Positions 44,622-55,192 of a stretch of 58,528 nt of DNA are shown one piece after another; position 1 is the first letter of the stretch; each line of letters starts with the position of its first letter. A program made the position numbers and the translations under genes. Under the pieces are notes generated by a model that was not told the origin of the DNA, did no database searches, and saw only the letters and a program-made list of their open reading frames with translations. This DNA is from Kiloniellales bacterium. Its GTDB lineage: Bacteria > Pseudomonadota > Alphaproteobacteria > Kiloniellales > JAKSDN01. Location of the stretch: contig JANQLT010000240.1 of assembly GCA_028280455.1 (NCBI GenBank), positions 1 through 58,528 of the forward strand. The letters run 5' to 3'.

Positions 44622-45428
44622 TCAGCCCCCCCACCAGTAGACGCAGCAGAACAGGAACAGCCAGACCACGTCGACGAAGTGCCAGTACCAGGCCGCCGCC
44701 TCGAAGCCGAAATGATGGTCCGGCTTGAAGTGGCCGGCCATCGCCCGGAACAGACAGACGATCAGGAAGATCGTGCCGATGATGACGTGGAAGCCGTGGA
44801 AGCCGGTGGCCATGTAGAAAGTCGAGGAATAGATGCCGTCCGTGAAGCCGAAGGCGGCGTGAGAGTATTCGTAGGCCTGCAGCGCGGTGAAGAAGATGCC
44901 GAGGATCACGGTCAGCAGCAGGCCGATCACCGTGTTGCGCTGGTCGCCGTGCAGCAGGGCATGGTGCGCCCAGGTCACCGTGCAGCCCGAGAGCAGCAGC
45001 ACCAGCGTGTTGAGGAAGGGCAGATCGAAGGGATCGAAAACCTCGACTCCCTCCGGCGGCCACATGAAGCCGGTGGCCTCCTTGGGGAACAGCGACGCGT
45101 CGAAGAAGGCCCAGAAGAAGGCCACGAAGAACATCACCTCGGAGGCGATGAACAGCAACATACCGTAGCGCAGGCCGAGCTGCACGATGGGCGTGTGCAC
45201 GCCCTGGAAGGTCGCTTCCTTCACGACGTCGCGCCACCACAGGAACATGGTCAGCAGGACCAGGACGACACCGATCGGTATCAGCCAGCCCGTGATCTCG
45301 TGCATGTAGAGCACGGTGCCGACCGCCAAGGTGCCGCCGGCGATCGAGCCGACGAAAGGCCAGGGGCTGGGATCGACCAGGTGGTAGGGGTGTTTCACAC
45401 CCTCGGACTCGGCGTGGGCTTCACTCAT
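44622..45428 (-). CDS. ctaE: Cytochrome c oxidase subunit III
   Basis: A 268-residue inner-membrane subunit with seven helices. YHLVDPSPWPFVGSIAGG at the N-terminus, WWRDVVKEATFQG, the helix with FIASEVMFFVAFFWAFFDAS, and FYMATGFHGFHVIIGTIFL are classic CoxC/CtaE stretches. It stabilises subunit I of the aa3 oxidase. It follows ctaG by 42 bases. Confidence 0.96.
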   Translation of the reverse strand: MSEAHAESEGVKHPYHLVDPSPWPFVGSIAGGTLAVGTVLYMHEITGWLIPIGVVLVLLTMFLWWRDVVKEATFQGVHTPIVQLGLRYGMLLFIASEVMFFVAFFWAFFDASLFPKEATGFMWPPEGVEVFDPFDLPFLNTLVLLLSGCTVTWAHHALLHGDQRNTVIGLLLTVILGIFFTALQAYEYSHAAFGFTDGIYSSTFYMATGFHGFHVIIGTIFLIVCLFRAMAGHFKPDHHFGFEAAAWYWHFVDVVWLFLFCCVYWWGG

Positions 45429-45470
45429 GTCTCAATCCTCATCCCCCAAGCGCTGCCGCGCGGCACCGCG

Positions 45471-46094
45471 TCAATTGATCGTCTCGTCCGTCGCCGACTC
45501 GAGCTCGAGGCCGGCTTGCACAGCGTCGTCCTGCGCCTCCTCCGTCACCCGGAAGAAGGTGTAGGAGAGCGTGATGGTGGTCACGTCTTCGAGGTTCCGG
45601 TCCTCCATGATGGCCGGATCGACGAAGAAGGAGACCGGCATCTGGATCGACTCGCCCGGCGCCAGAAGCTGCTCCTGGAAGCAGAAGCACTCGACCTTGG
45701 CGAAGTAGGGGCCGGCCTTGAGCGGCGTCACGTTGAAGGTCGAGGTGCCGGTGACCGGCTGCTGAGAGACGTTGCGGGCCTCGTAGAAGGCCAGGCCCTG
45801 CTCGCCGACCTTGAGCGTCACCTCGCGCTGCTCGGGGCGGAAACGCCAGGGCAGCTCCGGATTGACGTCGGCGTTGAAGCGGATGGTGATCAGGCGCTCG
45901 AGCGCCTCAGCCGGTGCCTGCTCGGCGACCTGGGTGGTGCCGCCGAAGCCGGTCACCTGACAGAACAGCCGATAGAGCGGCACGGCCGCGAAGGAGAGCC
46001 CGACCATGCCGGCCACGACGCCGGTCAGCAGAATGGCAAGGTTGGCGTTGCGGCGCGTGCCCTCGCGCAAGCTTTGCGGGCTGTGGGCGGTCAT
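45471..46094 (-). CDS. ctaG: Cytochrome c oxidase assembly protein CtaG (Cox11-type)
   Basis: A 207-residue protein with one N-terminal membrane helix and a periplasmic copper-chaperone domain. The copper site is in KVECFCFQEQLL (CFCF), and FNADVNPELPWRFRPEQREV is the other Cox11 signature. It delivers copper to the CuB centre of subunit I. It lies between a 44-residue membrane protein gene and ctaE. Confidence 0.95.
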   Translation of the reverse strand: MTAHSPQSLREGTRRNANLAILLTGVVAGMVGLSFAAVPLYRLFCQVTGFGGTTQVAEQAPAEALERLITIRFNADVNPELPWRFRPEQREVTLKVGEQGLAFYEARNVSQQPVTGTSTFNVTPLKAGPYFAKVECFCFQEQLLAPGESIQMPVSFFVDPAIMEDRNLEDVTTITLSYTFFRVTEEAQDDAVQAGLELESATDETIN

Positions 46095-46097
46095 GGC

Positions 46098-46232
46098 TCA
46101 GCCGCCTCCCATGCGTACCAGGGAAACCAGGTAGACGATGACCACGAAGGCGACCAGCACGCCGGCCACGGCCCAGTTCCGGCGCTTGCGCTTGCGCAGG
46201 ATCTCGTCCAGCTCGGGCAGTCCGGATTCCAT
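46098..46232 (-). CDS. Small membrane protein in oxidase operon (CoxF-like position)
   Basis: A 44-residue protein starting at the ATG 46232, two bases past the ctaB stop, and ending three bases before the ctaG start. The N-terminal half is charged (ELDEILRKRKRRN) and the C-terminal half is one membrane helix (WAVAGVLVAFVVIVYLVSLV). Short proteins of this form are commonly encoded between ctaB and ctaG in alphaproteobacteria and are called CoxF. Position, tight spacing and composition support a real gene. Confidence 0.78.
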   Translation of the reverse strand: MESGLPELDEILRKRKRRNWAVAGVLVAFVVIVYLVSLVRMGGG

Positions 46233-46234
46233 GC

Positions 46235-47173
46235 TCACCACACCACGGGTCCGATCAAGGCGCCGCCGCGGTCGACGATGACCATGGCGAACAGCACGAA
46301 GAGGTAGAGGATCGAGTAGCCGAACAGGCTGCGGGCGGAGCGGTCGTCGTGCTCCTTGAGCACCCGCCAGGCCAGCAGGATGAAGAGACCGCCGGCGGCC
46401 GCGGCGACGGCGCCGTAGGCCAGGCCGGCCGTGCCGATCAGCGCCGGGCCCAAGGCGACCGGGAAGAGCAGCAGGGCGTAGGCCAGGATCTGCCGCCGGG
46501 TCGCCGCCTTGCCGGCGACGACCGGCAGCATGGGCACGCCGGCCTTGGCGTAGTCGCTCTGCCGATAGAGCGCCAGGGCCCAGAAATGCGGCGGCGTCCA
46601 GAGGAAGATCAGCAGGAACAGCAGCAGGGCGTCGAGGCCCACCTCGCCGGTCACCGCGGCCCAGCCGATCAACGGCGGGAAGGCGCCGGCCGCGCCGCCG
46701 ATGACGATGTTCTGCGGCGTGCGCCGCTTGAGCCAGGCGGTGTAGACGAAGACGTAAAAGACGATGGCGGCGGCGAGCAGCCCGGCGGCGAACCAGTTGA
46801 CCGCGACGCCGAGCAGCATGACCGAGAAGAGCGCCAGCACGACGCCGAAGGCCAGCGCCTCGGCCGGCTCGATCAGGCCGGCCGGAATCGGCCGCATGCG
46901 GGTCCGGGTCATGACCGCGTCGATGTCGCGGTCGTACCACATGTTGATGGCCCCGGCGGCGCCGGCGCCGACGGCGATGCAGAGCACGGCGACGGCGGCC
47001 AGCAGCGGGTGCAGCTCGCCCGGCGCCGCGACCAGGCCGGCGACGCCGGCGAAGACCACCAGGGTCATGACCCGCGGCTTGAGCAGCGCGATGTAGTCGC
47101 GCACGGCCGCGCCGGACGGCTGCCACTCGACCGCAGCCCCGGACAGCGCCACCTCTTGGGTCAGTCGGCTCAC
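46235..47173 (-). CDS. ctaB: Heme o synthase (protoheme IX farnesyltransferase)
   Basis: A 312-residue polytopic UbiA-family prenyltransferase. The first aspartate motif is in [19 protein letters not shown], and [20 protein letters not shown] and [20 protein letters not shown] are heme o synthase landmarks. It attaches farnesyl to heme b for aa3 oxidase heme. It is 35 bases downstream of ctaD. Confidence 0.96.
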   Translation of the reverse strand: MSRLTQEVALSGAAVEWQPSGAAVRDYIALLKPRVMTLVVFAGVAGLVAAPGELHPLLAAVAVLCIAVGAGAAGAINMWYDRDIDAVMTRTRMRPIPAGLIEPAEALAFGVVLALFSVMLLGVAVNWFAAGLLAAAIVFYVFVYTAWLKRRTPQNIVIGGAAGAFPPLIGWAAVTGEVGLDALLLFLLIFLWTPPHFWALALYRQSDYAKAGVPMLPVVAGKAATRRQILAYALLLFPVALGPALIGTAGLAYGAVAAAAGGLFILLAWRVLKEHDDRSARSLFGYSILYLFVLFAMVIVDRGGALIGPVVW

Positions 47174-47208
47174 CTCAGGTCAACTCGCCCCACCCGGCCG
47201 CGCCCGCC

Positions 47209-48828
<1,620 letters not shown>

Positions 48829-48851
48829 TTATTCCTTCTTGCTTTCCGCTG

Positions 48852-49712
48852 CTACTCGTTTGCCGGCTTGTCGGCGTCGGCGAGCTGGACCGCCGCCGGC
48901 GCCGAGGGCGCCGCCGGCTCGTCGACCCTGGCGAACTCGACCTTGGCCTGCTCGACCCATTCGTCGAAGGCCTCGCGCGAGACCGCCTTGATCTCGATCG
49001 GCATGTAGGAGTGCCCGGTGCCGCAGAGCTCGGAGCACTGGCCGTAGTAGCTGCCTTCGCGGGTGATCCGCACCCAGGTCTCGTTGACCCGGCCCGGCAC
49101 GCCGTCGAGCTTGATGCCCATCGAGGGCATGGCGAAGTTGTGCAGCACGTCGCTGGCGGTCACCAGGATCCGGATGTTGGTGTCGACCGGCAGGACCACC
49201 ACGTTGTCCGTGGCCAGGAGCCGCGGCTGGCCCTCCTGCAGGTCCTCGTCGGCGACCATGTAGGCGTCGAAGGTGAAGTCGCCGTGGTCCGGGTACTCGT
49301 AGCTCCAGTACCACTGGCGGCCGATGGCCTTGATGGTGACCTCGGCGTCCTCCACCCGGTCGGCGTAGTAGAGCAGCTTGAAGGAGGGCACGGCGATGAC
49401 CACCAGGATGATCACCGGGATGCCGGTCCAGAGCACCTCGAGCAGGGTGTTGTGCGAGGTCTTGGAGGGGATCGGGTTGCGGGCCTCGCTGAAGCGCCAC
49501 ATCACGTAGATCAGCAGGCCGAGCACGAAGACGACAACCGCGGAGATGACGATCAACAGTAGGTCGTTGAAGGCGCTGATCTGCTCCATCGTCGTCGAGG
49601 CCGAGGGCTGGAAGCCCGTGCCCCAGGGCTCGGGCTGACCGGCCTGAACCGCCGCGAGAGGGGTCGCGAGCGCTACGCCCAGGGGCGCGAAAAGACGTCC
49701 GAGACGCGTCAT
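48852..49712 (-). CDS. ctaC: Cytochrome c oxidase subunit II
   Basis: About 286 residues from the ATG at 49712; the frame extends to 49829 but those residues are not signal-like. A signal peptide (LFAPLGVALATPLAAVQA) is followed by two helices and the periplasmic CuA domain. GRQWYWSYEYPDHGDF and CSELCGTGHSYMPIEIKAV carry the aromatic path and CuA ligands. The C-terminal tail is Ala/Pro-rich. It accepts electrons from cytochrome c. It is the first gene of the oxidase series; a 180-base gap without a gene lies upstream. Confidence 0.96.
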   Translation of the reverse strand: MTRLGRLFAPLGVALATPLAAVQAGQPEPWGTGFQPSASTTMEQISAFNDLLLIVISAVVVFVLGLLIYVMWRFSEARNPIPSKTSHNTLLEVLWTGIPVIILVVIAVPSFKLLYYADRVEDAEVTIKAIGRQWYWSYEYPDHGDFTFDAYMVADEDLQEGQPRLLATDNVVVLPVDTNIRILVTASDVLHNFAMPSMGIKLDGVPGRVNETWVRITREGSYYGQCSELCGTGHSYMPIEIKAVSREAFDEWVEQAKVEFARVDEPAAPSAPAAVQLADADKPANE

Positions 49713-49892
49713 GTTTGCCTTGTTCCTCGCTGCAACGCGGCGCCGGTTGCGCGCCGCGTTCACCACAACTACCACCGCCGTCTTTCGGGTGCCTGAAGCC
49801 GGTTCGTGGCCCGGATTTTCGCGGCGCAAGCTACCCCATAGGGTCGGCCCTCACAAGCCTGCCAGACGGCCGAAAAGCGCCCATTTGCCAAG

Positions 49893-50444
49893 CTACTGCG
49901 CCTGCCATTCGAGCTGTTCTAGAATCAGCCGGAGGCGGGGGTTGTCCGGCTGCAGCTCTGCGGCTTTGCGGAAGTCCGCCGCCGCCAGGTCGCGCCGGTC
50001 CAGACGCTCATAGGCCAGGCCCCGGTTGAAGCGGGCGACGAAATCCTCCGGGTCGACTCGGAGAACCAGCGAGAAGTCCTCGACCGCCGCCTCCAGCGCG
50101 CCGCCGACCATATGGGCGTAGCCGCGCGCGACATAGGCCTGCAGCAGGTCGGTCTGGTTCGCGATGGCGCTGCTGTAGTCCTCGATCGCCGCCTCGCGCT
50201 GGCCGAGCTCGTCCCGGGCCCAGCCGCGGTTGTAGTAGAGGGGCGCCAAGTTGACGCCCTTGAAGGCGCGGGAGGCGATGGCCCGGCTGCAGTGCTCGAC
50301 CGCCCGCTCCAGGTCGCTGCGGGCGTTGACCAGCTCGACGCAGCGCCGGGCGTCCTGCATCGCCGTCTGCGCCCCCGCCGGTGCCAGGGGTAACGAGACC
50401 AGGACAAGCAGGGCGGCGACCAGGACGACGAGAGGGCGATGCAT
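49893..50444 (-). CDS. Secreted TPR-repeat protein
   Basis: A 183-residue protein from the ATG at 50444 with an AAGGAG site. The signal peptide is MHRPLVVLVAALLVLVSLP with cleavage near GAQT. Tetratricopeptide repeats follow, such as YYNRGWARDELGQREAAIED, AYVARGYAHMVGGALEAAVE and RFNRGLAYERLDRRDLAAAD. Two cysteines lie in the first part. It is exported, with likely protein-binding function. It is encoded between the hybrid kinase and ctaC on the same strand. Confidence 0.82.
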   Translation of the reverse strand: MHRPLVVLVAALLVLVSLPLAPAGAQTAMQDARRCVELVNARSDLERAVEHCSRAIASRAFKGVNLAPLYYNRGWARDELGQREAAIEDYSSAIANQTDLLQAYVARGYAHMVGGALEAAVEDFSLVLRVDPEDFVARFNRGLAYERLDRRDLAAADFRKAAELQPDNPRLRLILEQLEWQAQ

Positions 50445-50526
50445 GGCGGACTCCTTCCGAAGGCTCGGTCCGGTCAAGGGCCGGACCGCCGATAGTTGAG
50501 ATATGGGAAGCCGGCGCTGTGCTGGC

Positions 50527-53500
50527 CTATTCCGCCGCCTCGCCGAGCTGTAGCAGACCCGAGATCGCCCGCCAGATGCTCTCCGGGCTGGCCGGCTTGC
50601 GCAAGAGGGGCAAGCCGCTGCGCGCCGCCGCCTCGAGCCGGGCGGAACGGGTCTCGCCGGTCAGGATGATCGCCGGGACCATGTAGCCGAAGCGCGAGCG
50701 GATCGATTCGACCACGTCGGGGCCCAGGACGCCGCCGGAGAGGTTCAGATCGGTCATGATCAGATCCGGCGGCGTGTTGCGACGGGCCATCCGCCGGGTC
50801 GCCTCGCGCACGCCGTTCACCGCCAGCACCTCCGCCCCGCCTTCCTGCAGGAGGCGACGGGTCGCCTCGCGCACGCGCTCGTCGTTCTCGATCAGCAAGA
50901 CGACGCTGTCCCGCAAGTCGACCGGGCCGATCGCGGCCGCGTCGCCACGGTCGCGCTGAGCCACGCTGTCGATCGCCAAAGGCACCTCGACGGCGAAGCG
51001 CGAGCCACGGCCGACCCGGCTTTGCAGCTCGATGCGGTGCTGCAGCAGGTCGGCGAAGCGCTGGACGATCGCCAGGCCCAAGCCCAGCCCCCGCTCGCCG
51101 CCGGCCGATTCCTCGAGCTGCAAATACTCCTCGAAGATCGCGTCGTGCTTGTCCGGCGGGATGCCCGGCCCGCGGTCCAAGACCTCGATCAGCAGCTTGT
51201 CGCCGCGTCGGCGGCAGCCGAGGATCACCTTGCCGTCCTGGGTGTGCTGGATGGCGTTGGACAGGAAGTTCTCGACGACCCGCGCCAGCAAGCCCGGGTC
51301 CGAGCGAATCCGCAGGCTGGTCGGCAGGCAGCGGAAGTCGAGGCCCTTCTCCGCGGCCCGCGAGCTGGCGGTGACGGCCAGGGTCTCGAAAAGCTGGCCG
51401 AGATTGAACTCCTTGACCTCCGGCTTGACCCGGCCGGCGTCCAGCTCGCTGACGTCGAGCAGGGAATTGAGAATGTCGGTCATGGAACGCAGGCCGCGGG
51501 CGATCTCGGCGGTGATCACGCCGCGCTCCGTGGCCGACTCGCTCGAGGTCAGGGAGCTCACCAGGAGCCGCATCGCGTGCAGCGGCTGACGCAGGTCGTG
51601 GCTGGCGGCGGCCAGGAAACGGCTCTTGATCTCGTTGGCCTTCTCGGCCGCCTCCGCCGCCCGGCGCAGCTCGCCCTCGGAGCGCTTGCGCGCGGTGACG
51701 TCGCTGCCGGCGCCGCGATAGCCCTGAAAGAACAGGCTGGCCTCGTAGCGCGGCTTGCCGGACATGGCGACCCAGGCCTCCCGGCCGTCCCGGGTCTCGA
51801 TCCGGAAAGTCAGGTCGCGGAACTCGTTGCGGGCGGCCGATTCGGACTCGTAGACGCTCTGCGCGACACCGGCCGGCTGCACCATGCAGTCGGCCCAGCT
51901 CTTGCCCATGTAGTAGGAGGCCGGGAAGCCGGTGACCGCCGAGATCCGATCCGAGACGTAGCGGAAGCAGCCGTCCTGGCCGGTCTCCCAGATCCAGTCC
52001 GACGCCACGTCGGCGAAATCGCGAAAGCGGGCCTCGCTGGCGACCAGCGCTTCGCGCACCCGCTCGACCTCCGTCATATCCTGGACCACACCCATCATCG
52101 ACAGCGCCTTGCCGGACTCGTCGAAGTTCGCTTCGCCCCAGAGCTGGACGGAGCGCGCCCGACCGTCCCAGCGCACCACCCGGTGGGTATCGCTGATCAC
52201 GCTGTTGCTGGCGTCGAGCTGCCGCAGGATCTCGCCAACCCGGGCGCGGTCGTGCGGGTGGACGAACCGGTCGACGTAGTCCTCGAGCGAGGCGATGCTG
52301 CCGTCTTCCGGCGCCATGCCGAGCACCCGGCGCGCCTGGACGGAGAGCTTGATACCGTCGCTGCCGACCTGCCAGGTCCAGAAGCCCATGGAGCCCATGT
52401 GCTGGACCCGCTGCAGCAGGGTCTGGTTGCGCTCCAGTGCCTGCTCCAGGCGCCGAACCGGGCTCATGTCCTGGTTGATGCTCGAAACCCCGACCGGCAC
52501 GCCGGCCGCGTCGCGCGCCAGGGTCAAGGTCGTCCGGATGCTGACCGTCGAGCCGTCCTTGCGGCGGCGCTGGAAATCCATCGAGGCGACGCCGTCGGCC
52601 TGGAGCAGCTGCTCGTTGATGGTCTGCCAACCCTGCTTTTCGTCGGGCAGGAAGATCATGGCGATGGACTGGCCGATCGCCTCTTCGGCCGAGTAGCCGA
52701 ACATGCGCTCGGCCGCGCCGTTCCACGTGACGATCGTGCCATCGAACAGGCGGCCGACGATCGCGAAGTTGGCCGAATCGATGATCTCCGGATCGATCGT
52801 GCGCGCAATCTGGAGCTGTCGGTCGCTCGGCAGCTCGGTGACCCGGCTCATGGTGGCCGGGGCGCCGTCCCATTCGACGACCTGCGACTCCATCGCCAAG
52901 GGCACGGCCCCGCCCTCGACGTCGAGTCCGCTGTATTCGAGGCGCTCGCTCGACGGCTCGCCCCTGGCGCAGGCCTCGGAATGGGCCGCCAAGTGCTCCC
53001 AATCCTCGGGAATGCAGGTCAGGGCGAAGGATCCGAGCGCGAGGACGGACTCGACGGAGCCGTAGCCGAGCATGCGCACGAAGGATCGGTTGGCATAGAG
53101 CAGCTGGTCGCTGCGATGGACCACGACGCCCTCGGTGGAGGCATCGACCAGGCCGCGAACCTCGGTCTCGCTGCGCTCGCGCGCCGCCTCGGCGCGCATG
53201 CGGCGGTAGTCGGCGCCGGCAAGCTGGGCGACCAGCCGGAAGAAGTTGCGCTCCTCGGCTCGGTCTTCTCCGCACTCCTCTTCGAGAAAGGCCAGGACGC
53301 AAGCCAAGGGCGCGCCGGCATCGTCGAGAACGATCTCGGCCCGCAGGCTCCGGCAGCGCGGCGACCGTAGCGCCGTCGGCAGCTCGAGACCCCCGTCCGG
53401 CCCGACCGGCTCGTGGAAGTAGCGGGTGCCGGCAGCCGCCCGCCGGAAGGCGTCACGCAAGCTCTCGGGCGGCTGGAAGCTGCTTGTCTTGAGCGGCCCG

Positions 53501-53712
53501 CTGCGGCCGCGCCGGACCAGCGTCTCGGCGGGCCCGCCATCGACGCCCAAACAGACCATGGCGGCCGGGCAGTCGAGACCCATGGCGAGCGCCTTGATCG
53601 CCGCATCCAGGCGCGCGCGGCCGCCGCCTTGACGGGTCGTCAAGCCGGCAAGGGCGCGGCTGATCGACTCTACGCGGTCGAGCTTCGACCGCTGGTCCCG
53701 AATTCCAGGCAT
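50527..53712 (-). CDS. Multi-PAS hybrid sensor histidine kinase
   Basis: A 1061-residue cytosolic kinase without clear membrane helices. An N-terminal GAF-like region (1-180) is followed by about four PAS domains (roughly 190-690; for example DASTEGVVVHRSDQLLYANR and WIWETGQDGCFRYVSDRISA). The kinase core has His705 in SHDLRQPLHAMRLL, then ATP-binding motifs (FLSNAIQH, DRGPGIPPD, GLGLGLAIVQRF). The C-terminal receiver domain has phospho-acceptor Asp988 in MTDLNLSGG. No DNA-binding output exists in the protein and no separate regulator gene is adjacent. The input is unknown, but redox or energy sensing would fit the PAS domains and oxidase neighbourhood. Confidence 0.92.
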   Translation of the reverse strand: MPGIRDQRSKLDRVESISRALAGLTTRQGGGRARLDAAIKALAMGLDCPAAMVCLGVDGGPAETLVRRGRSGPLKTSSFQPPESLRDAFRRAAAGTRYFHEPVGPDGGLELPTALRSPRCRSLRAEIVLDDAGAPLACVLAFLEEECGEDRAEERNFFRLVAQLAGADYRRMRAEAARERSETEVRGLVDASTEGVVVHRSDQLLYANRSFVRMLGYGSVESVLALGSFALTCIPEDWEHLAAHSEACARGEPSSERLEYSGLDVEGGAVPLAMESQVVEWDGAPATMSRVTELPSDRQLQIARTIDPEIIDSANFAIVGRLFDGTIVTWNGAAERMFGYSAEEAIGQSIAMIFLPDEKQGWQTINEQLLQADGVASMDFQRRRKDGSTVSIRTTLTLARDAAGVPVGVSSINQDMSPVRRLEQALERNQTLLQRVQHMGSMGFWTWQVGSDGIKLSVQARRVLGMAPEDGSIASLEDYVDRFVHPHDRARVGEILRQLDASNSVISDTHRVVRWDGRARSVQLWGEANFDESGKALSMMGVVQDMTEVERVREALVASEARFRDFADVASDWIWETGQDGCFRYVSDRISAVTGFPASYYMGKSWADCMVQPAGVAQSVYESESAARNEFRDLTFRIETRDGREAWVAMSGKPRYEASLFFQGYRGAGSDVTARKRSEGELRRAAEAAEKANEIKSRFLAAASHDLRQPLHAMRLLVSSLTSSESATERGVITAEIARGLRSMTDILNSLLDVSELDAGRVKPEVKEFNLGQLFETLAVTASSRAAEKGLDFRCLPTSLRIRSDPGLLARVVENFLSNAIQHTQDGKVILGCRRRGDKLLIEVLDRGPGIPPDKHDAIFEEYLQLEESAGGERGLGLGLAIVQRFADLLQHRIELQSRVGRGSRFAVEVPLAIDSVAQRDRGDAAAIGPVDLRDSVVLLIENDERVREATRRLLQEGGAEVLAVNGVREATRRMARRNTPPDLIMTDLNLSGGVLGPDVVESIRSRFGYMVPAIILTGETRSARLEAAARSGLPLLRKPASPESIWRAISGLLQLGEAAE

Positions 53713-53778
53713 TCGGCCTTTCTGCCACGATGACCTGACAGGGAACGGGAGAAATGGCTTAGCCCACTCGTCCGGCGG

Positions 53779-55083
53779 CTAGACCCCCTTCGGCCCGGAC
53801 CCGCTGGCAAGCAAACGCTTAGCACGCCTAACACCATACCACACAAGAGCTGCGACGAAAGGAATAGAAAGCCCCGTCACGAGATCGTATGGAACCGACA
53901 ACCCCAAGTCTGCTGTGGCTTTTGCCAAATATCCGACCAGGCTGACGAGGTAGTAGGTAATAGCCGCGACGGACAGTCCCTCGACCGTTTGTTGCAGGCG
54001 TAGTTGCAGCTTGGCGCGACGATCCATAGAACGCAATAGGTCTCGGTTTTGCGCCTCCAGGTTTATATCCACACGGGTGCGCAATAGCTGCCCCGCTCGG
54101 GCTAGGCGCCTGGATATGCGATCGATTCGCTCGCCCACGGATTCACAGGTCTGCATGGCCGGCGCCAGGCGGCGCTCCATGAACTCGCCGATCGTCTGCA
54201 GGCCCTCCATGCGCGTTTCGCGCAGCTCCGCGATGCGGCGTCCCACCAGGGCGTGGTAGGCCTTGGCCGCGCCGAAGCGGTAGCCGGTCTGGGCGGCGAT
54301 CCGCTCGACGTCCATCGAGACTTCGCTCAAGTCGTCGAGCAGGGCCCGCTCGGCGTCCAGATCGCCGAGGGTCGCCATGCGCCCGGTGATATCCAGCATC
54401 TGCTCGTTCGCCCCGGCCAGAATGGCGCTGCCGCGGCGTGCCAGCGGCAGGGCGAGCAGCGCCATGACCCGGTAGGTCTCGATCTCGAGCAGGCGCTGCA
54501 GGAGGCGGCCGGCCTGGCGCGGCCGCAAGCCGCGATCCTGGATCAGCAGGCGGCCGTAGCCGTCGCTGTTGAGGGCGAAGTCCATCCAGACCGCCGCGGC
54601 CTCGCCGGCCACCAGCGAGCCCGCGAAGCTGCCGGACTCGAACAGAGCGGCCAGCGCGGCCTGGTCGCGCTGGACGCCGTCGGCGGCCTCGATCTCGGCG
54701 CGGATCGCCACCATGAGCTGGCCCGGCAGCGCGGCCAGCCAGTCGGCGGGCAAGGCCTCCGTCGCGCTGCTGGAGAAGGGGCCGTCGGGCGAGGCGCCGT
54801 CGCAGAAGATGCTGTAGCTGGAGAACTCGCTGTGCCGCTCCCACTTCAGGCGGAAGGACCCGAAGTCGGCCATCATGTGGTTCTCGCCGGGTGCCGGCGG
54901 CGGCAGCGAGAACTGCCGGCAGAGCGCCTCCAGGTGCGCCCGGTCGGCCTCCCGCCCGGCCTCGCCGGAGTGCAGCGCCAGATGGCAGACCCGGACGGGC
55001 GCCGTGACTTCCGCGAAGGGCCTGGCGTGGACCTCGTTGACCAGCTCGGCGCGCAGCGGATGGTCCTGGGGCAAAGAAGACAT
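53779..55083 (-). CDS. DUF3422 membrane-associated protein
   Basis: About 434 residues from the ATG at 55083. The N-terminus HPLRAELVNEVHARPFAEV and GENHMMADFGSFRLKWERHS are DUF3422 signatures. A long helical region with coiled-coil character precedes two C-terminal membrane segments (ITYYLVSLVGYLAKA and VTGLSIPFVAALVWYGV). Function is not established. The last 350 bases are less GC-rich than the rest. It is divergent from tldD. Confidence 0.85.
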   Translation of the reverse strand: MSSLPQDHPLRAELVNEVHARPFAEVTAPVRVCHLALHSGEAGREADRAHLEALCRQFSLPPPAPGENHMMADFGSFRLKWERHSEFSSYSIFCDGASPDGPFSSSATEALPADWLAALPGQLMVAIRAEIEAADGVQRDQAALAALFESGSFAGSLVAGEAAAVWMDFALNSDGYGRLLIQDRGLRPRQAGRLLQRLLEIETYRVMALLALPLARRGSAILAGANEQMLDITGRMATLGDLDAERALLDDLSEVSMDVERIAAQTGYRFGAAKAYHALVGRRIAELRETRMEGLQTIGEFMERRLAPAMQTCESVGERIDRISRRLARAGQLLRTRVDINLEAQNRDLLRSMDRRAKLQLRLQQTVEGLSVAAITYYLVSLVGYLAKATADLGLSVPYDLVTGLSIPFVAALVWYGVRRAKRLLASGSGPKGV

Positions 55084-55192
55084 CGGCGACTCCCGGCGGC
55101 TTGGCCCGACCGGCCGCGCCGGCGACCGGTGGTGCAAAAGACAGGTTAGAAGGCCATATTAGGGGACCCTGCCGAGTCCAAAGGAAGCCGTC

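Noticed and set aside
51022..53370. A 782-codon plus-strand frame opposite the hybrid kinase
   Set aside because: Antisense shadow; the kinase frame has PAS, His-box, ATP-binding and receiver motifs.
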